A DNA stretch of 17,386 nucleotides. Origin: an uncultured Oscillospiraceae bacterium. GTDB lineage: Bacteria; Bacillota; Clostridia; Oscillospirales; Oscillospiraceae. The DNA lies in contig CAQCFX010000034.1 in NCBI GenBank assembly GCA_948766235.1, positions 298 to 17,683 on the forward strand, in the 5' to 3' direction. This document shows positions 13,518 through 17,386 of this stretch, piece by piece. The translations under genes were made by a program, and so were the position numbers. Each line of letters begins with the position of its first letter. Positions within the stretch are counted from its first letter, which is position 1. Under the pieces are notes generated by a model. The model made no database searches, was not told the DNA's origin, and worked only from the letters and a program-made list of their open reading frames with translations.

Positions 13518-13727
13518 ATGTGTTGTGGTAACAATGGTGGTTTCGGTGGGGGCTGCTGGTGGATCATCATCCTGATTCTCCTGCTGTGCTGCTGCTGCGG
13601 CGGCGGGAACAGCTGGGGCAACAGCAATAACGGCTGTTGCTGCTGCTGCTGTGGCGGCAACAACAACTGCGGCTGCGGCTGCGGCTGCGGCAACAACAAC
13701 GGCTGCGGCTGCGATAGCTGCTGCTAA
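13518..13727 (+). CDS. Cys/Gly/Asn-rich small protein with a hydrophobic segment
   Basis: 69 residues, 21 of them Cys. The order is MCCGNNGGFGGGC, a hydrophobic stretch WWIIILILLL (14-23) directly followed by four Cys, then a run of six Cys and Cys-Gly repeats with Asn triplets, ending DSCC. A good ribosome site (GAGGTG) lies 9 nt before the ATG, and the codons are ordinary despite TGC/GGC triplet repeats, so it looks real. Small proteins of this kind in Clostridia are sometimes labelled 'chorion class high-cysteine'; the Gly-rich start plus hydrophobic stretch also recalls YjcZ-type sporulation proteins. Function is unknown. Metal binding, a disulfide-linked spore or envelope layer, or a modified peptide are all open. 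It is flanked by tandem hairpin repeats before and a structured element after. Confidence 0.75.
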   Translation: MCCGNNGGFGGGCWWIIILILLLCCCCGGGNSWGNSNNGCCCCCCGGNNNCGCGCGCGNNNGCGCDSCC

Positions 13728-13733
13728 ACCGGA

Positions 13734-13850
13734 AGCGCGAGGGCAGACACATAGGCCCGGATGGACCGGAGCGAGGGGCAAAACCCAGGCGGGGGCCCCG
13801 AGTCGGAGGGAAGCCGGGCCGTATATGTGTCCAGCCCGAGCGTGACAGCG
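13734..13850 (+). repeat. Structured 3'-flanking element, copy 2 (behind the Cys-rich gene)
   Basis: Begins 6 nt after the stop codon. GGGC (13741-13744), GACACATA (13746-13753) and GGCCCGG (13754-13760) pair with GCCC (13834-13837), TATGTGTC (13824-13831) and CCGGGCC (13814-13820), a long helix with one small internal loop and a GTA bulge. The ordered blocks AGCGCGAGG (13734), GGACCGGAGCGAG (13763), CGAGTCGGAGGG (13799), GTCCAGC (13829) and GACAGCG (13844) match copy 1 at 10893-10715. Sequence to about 13910 stays GC-rich with minor hairpins (CAGGC/GCCTG near 13882-13900) and contains no convincing gene. It may be an RNA domain of the Cys-rich transcript or a dispersed repeat. Confidence 0.55.
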
Positions 13851-13932
13851 TCGGAGCGAGCTCCAAGCCGCGCGTCGTGAACAGGCGAAGTGCAAAGCCT
13901 GAGCACCAACCCGTTCCAAATACCATACCCAC

Positions 13933-13962
13933 GGGCGGAGGGACTTCCCTCCGCCCAATTTA
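13933..13962 (+). terminator. Hairpin between converging transcripts
   Basis: GGGCGGAGGG (13933-13942) pairs perfectly with CCCTCCGCCC (13947-13956) around ACTT. On the plus strand it is followed by AATTTATTCTT, a moderate T-rich tail that could end the Cys-rich gene transcript. On the minus strand it lies 3 nt after the cyclo-ligase stop but lacks a T-run. Confidence 0.65.
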
Positions 13963-14487
13963 TTCTTCAAGGATAACCAGCTTCACCGGCACGTCGAATT
14001 CCTCCCGTGGAATGCGCTCCGCCAGCCGGCCCGCGCGGCACACGCACACCGTAAAGCCGGAGAAATCCGCCAGCCACCGGTCATAGTATCCCCCGCCCCA
14101 GCCCAGGCGATAGCCCTCCCGGTCGCACATGAGATGGGGAATCAGGGCCGCCTGAATCTCCTCCTTGGGAATCACCGGGCACGAACCGTCCGGCTCCGGG
14201 ATGCCGAAGCGGTTGGGAAGCAGCTGCTCCACATCCAGCACCTGTCGGGCCTCCATCCCCCGGTGGGGCAGGCACACGGGCAGCGCCACCCGCTTGCCCA
14301 TGTCCAGCAGGGCGCGGATAAGGGGCACGGTGTCCGGCTCCCGGCTGGTGCCGTAAAATACCATCACGGTGTCCGCCTGCGCCACCTGGGGCAGGGCCAG
14401 AAACCGCTGAAACAGGGGCCACGCGTCCGAATCAGGCAGGGCGGCGGCGTGGCGGCGCAGCTCCTGCTTGCGCTCCTTGACCGTCAT
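13960..14487 (-). CDS. 5-formyltetrahydrofolate cyclo-ligase (MTHFS)
   Basis: 175 residues. Converts 5-formyl-THF to 5,10-methenyl-THF with ATP, returning the stored folate to one-carbon metabolism. Family blocks are FYGTSREPDTVPLI (44-57), LLPNRFGIPEPDG (89-101) and the substrate/nucleotide loop GYRLGWGGGYYDRWL (125-139). The C-terminus FDVPVKLVILEE is also typical. I chose the ATG at 14487, which overlaps the DJ-1 gene stop as ATGA; a start 12 nt earlier is possible. It has no strong ribosome site of its own, so translation is probably coupled. Confidence 0.92.
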   Translation of the reverse strand: MTVKERKQELRRHAAALPDSDAWPLFQRFLALPQVAQADTVMVFYGTSREPDTVPLIRALLDMGKRVALPVCLPHRGMEARQVLDVEQLLPNRFGIPEPDGSCPVIPKEEIQAALIPHLMCDREGYRLGWGGGYYDRWLADFSGFTVCVCRAGRLAERIPREEFDVPVKLVILEE

Positions 14488-15041
14488 AGCTGCCAGCACA
14501 GCCCGGCGCGCACCCGCTGCGCCGCGTCCGTCCCCACCAGCTCCTGCGCCAGCGCCAGGGCAAAGTCAAAGGCCGCGCCGGGGCCCCGCCCCGTAATCAG
14601 CCGCCCCTGGACCACCACGGACTGGTCCATCGCGGGGACGGCTCCGGCCTCAATCAGCTCCCGCTCCATGCCGGGATAGCACACCGCGCGCACCCCTGGG
14701 GCCAGCAGCCGCGCCCGGGCCAGCAGGGTGGGGGCGGCGCAGATGGCGGCCAGCCGAAGCCGGACGTCCGTCCCCGCCTGACGAATCAGGGCCATGGCGG
14801 CGGCGCTGCCCTCTATGGACGCCACGCCCCCCAGGCCGCCGGGCAGCACCACCATGTCCCCCTCCTTCAGGGTTACGGATTCTACGGGCACGTCCGCCTT
14901 CACGGCAATGCCGTGGGCGCCGGCAATCAGCTCGCCGCCGATGCCCGCCAAAACGGTTTCCACCTCCGCCCGGCGCAGCACGTCCGCCGTCACCAGGGCC
15001 TCGGCCTCCTCAAAGCCCGCGCCCAGTAAAATGTATACCAT
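14484..15041 (-). CDS. DJ-1/PfpI (ThiJ) family protein
   Basis: 185 residues. A single Rossmann-like DJ-1 domain with the nucleophile-elbow Cys C101 in LAAICAAPTLLA and the conserved Glu E14 in GFEEAEALVTADVLRRA. The CYPGME segment (121-126) occupies the position near the active site where DJ-1 has His126. Relatives have glyoxalase III-type activity on methylglyoxal, or redox and protein-repair roles that are debated; the label thiazole-phosphate synthesis is historical. AGGTGG lies 7 nt before the ATG. It is 44 nt after the glycosyltransferase gene and overlaps the cyclo-ligase gene by 4 nt. Confidence 0.9.
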   Translation of the reverse strand: MVYILLGAGFEEAEALVTADVLRRAEVETVLAGIGGELIAGAHGIAVKADVPVESVTLKEGDMVVLPGGLGGVASIEGSAAAMALIRQAGTDVRLRLAAICAAPTLLARARLLAPGVRAVCYPGMERELIEAGAVPAMDQSVVVQGRLITGRGPGAAFDFALALAQELVGTDAAQRVRAGLCWQL

Positions 15042-15085
15042 ATGTCATCCACCTTTCCATACGTCTTGCGTCTTGGTTCTCGCCT

Positions 15086-15808
15086 TTATTTTCCCCGCGC
15101 CCTGGCGCCCACCGCGGACACCAGAAACAGCGGCAGCTTTGCCATGCGTCCAATGCGGGAGGGCTGCTTCACCAGCCGGTAGAGCCACTCCAGCCCCAGC
15201 CTCTGAAATCCCTCCGGAGCCCGCTCCACCCTGCCGGCAAACACATCCAGCGACCCGCCCAGGCCGACGTACAGCCTGGCTCCCGCGGCCGCGCCGTTGG
15301 CGGCCATCCATTTCTCCTGCTTGGGGAAGCCCAGGCATACAAACACCACGTCCGCCCCGGCCGCCCGAATCTGCTGCGCCACCGGGCCGTCCTCCTGAAA
15401 ATAGCCGTCGTGGGTTCCGCATATCACAAGGCCGGGGTGGGCGGCGCGCAGGTTTTCCGCCGCCTGCTCCGCCACGCCGGGGGCCGCCCCCAGCAGGAAC
15501 AGCCGCTTGCCCGCACCCGCCATGCGCTCCATGAGGGCGGAAGCGAAGTCGATGCCCGGCACCCGCTCCTTCAGCGGCCTGCCCAGGATTTTGGCCGCGT
15601 AAATTACGCCGATGCCGTCCGGGATGACCAAATCCGCCCCGGCCAGAATCCGGGCAAACTCCGGGTCCCTGCCCGCCCGCTGCACAATCTCCGGATTGGG
15701 GGTGACCGCCAGGTGGGGACCCTCCTCCTCCAGCAGCGCCATAGCCCGGTCCGCCGCCTGCGTCAGGCTCACATTGTCAAAGGCCACGCCCAGCACGTCT
15801 ACCCGCAT
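15086..15808 (-). CDS. WecG/TagA/CpsF family glycosyltransferase
   Basis: 240 residues. The family transfers ManNAc (or a related sugar) from a UDP-sugar to undecaprenyl-linked GlcNAc on the cytoplasmic face, an early step in wall teichoic acid or exopolysaccharide linkage units. Motifs are TPNPEIVQRAGRDPEF (36-51), VIPDGIGVIYAAKILG (61-76) with D64 as expected catalytic Asp, FLLGAAPGVAEQAAENL, VFVCLGFPKQEKW, and the C-terminal GLGGSLDVFAGRVERAPEGF plus GLEWLYRLVKQPSRIGRM, which in TagA helps membrane binding. The ATG at 15808 has AGAGGAG 8 nt upstream and is preferred to a GTG 18 nt earlier. First gene of a three-gene unit with its own promoter; the sugar is not certain. Confidence 0.92.
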   Translation of the reverse strand: MRVDVLGVAFDNVSLTQAADRAMALLEEEGPHLAVTPNPEIVQRAGRDPEFARILAGADLVIPDGIGVIYAAKILGRPLKERVPGIDFASALMERMAGAGKRLFLLGAAPGVAEQAAENLRAAHPGLVICGTHDGYFQEDGPVAQQIRAAGADVVFVCLGFPKQEKWMAANGAAAGARLYVGLGGSLDVFAGRVERAPEGFQRLGLEWLYRLVKQPSRIGRMAKLPLFLVSAVGARARGK

Positions 15809-15866
15809 GGCTCGCGCTCCTCTCACGGTACGCCGTCACCGGCATACCTGTCCATAATCCTGGTAT

Positions 15867-15896
15867 AGTTTAGCACAGCATGGGCGAAAAGTCCAA
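15867..15896 (-). promoter_or_regulatory. Promoter of the glycosyltransferase/DJ-1/cyclo-ligase unit
   Basis: On the minus strand TTGGAC (15891-15896) and TAAACT (15867-15872) are 18 nt apart with a TGC extended -10. Transcription would start near 15860, giving a leader of about 50 nt before the ATG at 15808. Confidence 0.65.
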
Positions 15897-15917
15897 CTAA
15901 TAATTTGTGAACAACAG

Positions 15918-15970
15918 CGCTCCCCAGCTCCGGCGCGCAAAGTGCGCCGGAGCTGGGGAGCGTTTTTTCT
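15918..15970 (+). terminator. Very strong hairpin with T-run on the plus strand
   Basis: A perfect 19-bp stem (15918-15936 with 15944-15962) has a 7-nt loop and is followed by TTTTTTCTTCT on the plus strand. The genes on both sides are on the minus strand. In that direction the stem is preceded by A residues and followed by TGTTGTTCACAAATT, a poor T-tract. It probably ends the DUF1015 transcript and also blocks antisense transcription entering that gene. Confidence 0.8.
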
Positions 15971-15971
15971 T

Positions 15972-17258
15972 CTACTCCCGGATTTTCCGGGCCTCCAGGT
16001 AGAACCGCTTGTCGTGGGCCTCTCCCATGGAGAAGGTCTTGCGGGGCAGCGCCCCGTCCCGGATGACGCTGGGAAACAGCTCCCGCTTGTCCAGGGGCGG
16101 CAGCAGGAAGGCGATATTGCCGGGCCGGGCGGCAAACTCCCGGGCCACGTCTTCCCCGTGGATATAATCCACCCGCCCCGGGTGGTCCATGAGATAGTCG
16201 TCCAAAAAGCTCTGAAGCGCCCCCACCGGCAGGCGGGCCGCGCCGTCGGGCAGGGCGAGCGTCCCCTCGTCCTGGGCGCGCACATAGCGCAGCGCCGGGC
16301 CGTCCCCCTGCGTCCCCCCGCGGGCGCCGGGCCAGCGGCGCGCCAGGGCGTCCAGCAGGGCGGCGGGGTCGGTGTGGAACACCACGCGGTGAATGGGTTC
16401 AAACTCCAGGCTGTCGTCGTGAAGGTTTACCAGCTCGCACAGGGCGTAGCGGGCGGGGATGCTGTCCCTCCGCTCCGGGGGGACCAGCCGCCGCTGCCGC
16501 TCATAGCACTCCTTGGCGGTGGCCAGGGAGTGGTTGCCGTCCCCCACGGCAAAGAGCATCACCGGCCGGTCCTGCGTGCCGTACCTGGCGTTGAAGGCGG
16601 CGGGGTCGGCCAGCGCGGACAGCGCCCCGGCCACCTGCTCCCGCTGCGCCTGGGTGAGCAGCCAGCCCTTGATGTGCCCGCCCTGCTCCATCAGCTCAAA
16701 ATCATACAGCAGCTCCATCCCACCGGTCTGGCCGCCCAGCGGCTCGATGACGGTGCGCTGGGGGTCGTCGCACAGCAGCATGGCGTGGGGCAGCTCGATG
16801 GAGGCGTTTTTGCGCACCGCCACCCTCGGGGGAATGCGGGACATGACCACGCCCTCGGTGGCGCGGATGAGGGCGTCCGACCCCGGCTCGTAGTCATAGC
16901 CGGTCAGGTCCGCCATGCCCACCAGCCCCCGGCGCACCCGGCCGTCAAACAGGGTGCGCTCCACATAAATCATGGCCCCCGGCAGGGTTTTGAACCGGCC
17001 CTCCCGGACGTACCGGGCCATGGTGGCGTTGATGTCCATGATGTCCATCTCCACCTGGGGGCCGTCCAGGCTGCTCTCGGGCAGAATCAGGCGCAGGGCG
17101 GAGGGGGCGCGGCCCACCCGCTCCTCCACCCGCTGCCAGTACTCGGGCTGGGAGGTGTACTGGTCGCAGGCCACCACCGACCACTTGTCGTAGTCGCAGC
17201 CCTGGGGCAGCAGAATGTCGGCGGGCTTGAAGGGGAGGCTGGTGAAGTCAGCTTTCAT
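15972..17258 (-). CDS. DUF1015 family protein
   Basis: 428 residues, the usual length for this family. Opening FTSLPFKPADILLPQGCDYDKW, then ATEGVVMSRIPPRVAVRKNA (133-152) and the hallmark VGDGNHSLATAKE (238-250), whose Asp, His and Lys suggest a ligand or phosphate site. The function is not established; in many Clostridia relatives sit beside serine biosynthesis genes. GAGG lies 8 nt before the ATG. It follows the gene at 17299 by 40 nt, so the two are probably cotranscribed. The hairpin at 15918-15962 follows the stop. Confidence 0.87.
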   Translation of the reverse strand: MKADFTSLPFKPADILLPQGCDYDKWSVVACDQYTSQPEYWQRVEERVGRAPSALRLILPESSLDGPQVEMDIMDINATMARYVREGRFKTLPGAMIYVERTLFDGRVRRGLVGMADLTGYDYEPGSDALIRATEGVVMSRIPPRVAVRKNASIELPHAMLLCDDPQRTVIEPLGGQTGGMELLYDFELMEQGGHIKGWLLTQAQREQVAGALSALADPAAFNARYGTQDRPVMLFAVGDGNHSLATAKECYERQRRLVPPERRDSIPARYALCELVNLHDDSLEFEPIHRVVFHTDPAALLDALARRWPGARGGTQGDGPALRYVRAQDEGTLALPDGAARLPVGALQSFLDDYLMDHPGRVDYIHGEDVAREFAARPGNIAFLLPPLDKRELFPSVIRDGALPRKTFSMGEAHDKRFYLEARKIRE

Positions 17259-17298
17259 GGCGAAGACCTCTTTTCAATGAAAGATATGCGTTTAAGCG

Positions 17299-17386
17299 TT
17301 ACAGCACGGCCTTGATGGCGGCCAGCAGCTCGGGGAAGTCCTCGTAGGCGGGGATATCGGGGTAGTCGGCCTTGATGGCCTGGGTG
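17299..17386 (-). CDS. C-terminal 28 residues of an unidentified protein
   Basis: The gene continues beyond the right edge. The visible tail ends YEDFPELLAAIKAVL followed by TAA, with codon use like its neighbours. The fragment is too short to name. It lies 40 nt upstream of the DUF1015 gene on the same strand and is probably in the same operon. Confidence 0.65.
   Translation of the reverse strand, partial: TQAIKADYPDIPAYEDFPELLAAIKAVL

Noticed and set aside
13007..13970. Minus-strand frames rich in Gln or Ala opposite the Cys-rich gene
   Set aside because: They arise from reading TGC/GGC triplet repeats on the opposite strand and lack ribosome sites and domain features.

Overview
The window looks like chromosome of a high-GC gut Clostridium relative, most likely Oscillospiraceae (Flavonifractor/Lawsonibacter-like). 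This is inferred from the strong G/C third-position bias, AGGAGG ribosome sites, consensus sigma-A promoters, a SpoIID-type sporulation protein, a clostridial-type citrate synthase and the mltG-U32 peptidase pairing. I saw no transposase, phage gene, CRISPR array, tRNA or rRNA.

Layout. 1-435 (-) is the N-terminal part of a multi-pass membrane protein, probably of the LTA-synthase type, with its own promoter and a leader hairpin. 633-1673 (-) is a SpoIID/LytB peptidoglycan lytic protein, divergent from citrate synthase (1835-3247, +), which has a consensus promoter and a strong terminator. 3248-3682 holds no convincing gene. It has a near-consensus promoter, about 230 nt of highly structured sequence ending in an intrinsic terminator, and then a leader to a small membrane protein (3683-4120, +). 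I read this as a candidate non-coding RNA or attenuator.

9345 to 4152 (-) is one co-directional run: OmpR-family response regulator, sensor histidine kinase (overlapping start/stop), membrane-anchored HtrA protease, BirA, and a second orphan OmpR-family regulator. It resembles the WalRK-HtrA arrangement without YycH/YycI and probably senses the envelope. A CDF metal transporter (9445-10605, -) with an Asn-Asp/Asp-Asp metal site, likely a Mn exporter, lies upstream. mltG and a U32-family tRNA-hydroxylation-type protein (13233 to 10899, -) overlap by 11 nt, as in the yrrL-yrrN/O neighbourhood of Bacillus. 15808 to 13960 (-) is a TagA/WecG glycosyltransferase, a DJ-1 family protein and 5-formyl-THF cyclo-ligase. 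17258 to 15972 (-) is a DUF1015 protein behind the tail of an unidentified gene.

The least explained material is at 13376-13960 (+). Two tandem double-hairpin repeats precede a 69-residue protein with 21 cysteines, and a structured GC-rich element directly follows its stop codon. A related element with matching sequence blocks and, in part, identical spacing follows the U32 gene on the other strand (about 10893 to 10715). These look like two members of an undescribed 3'-flanking repeat or RNA family.
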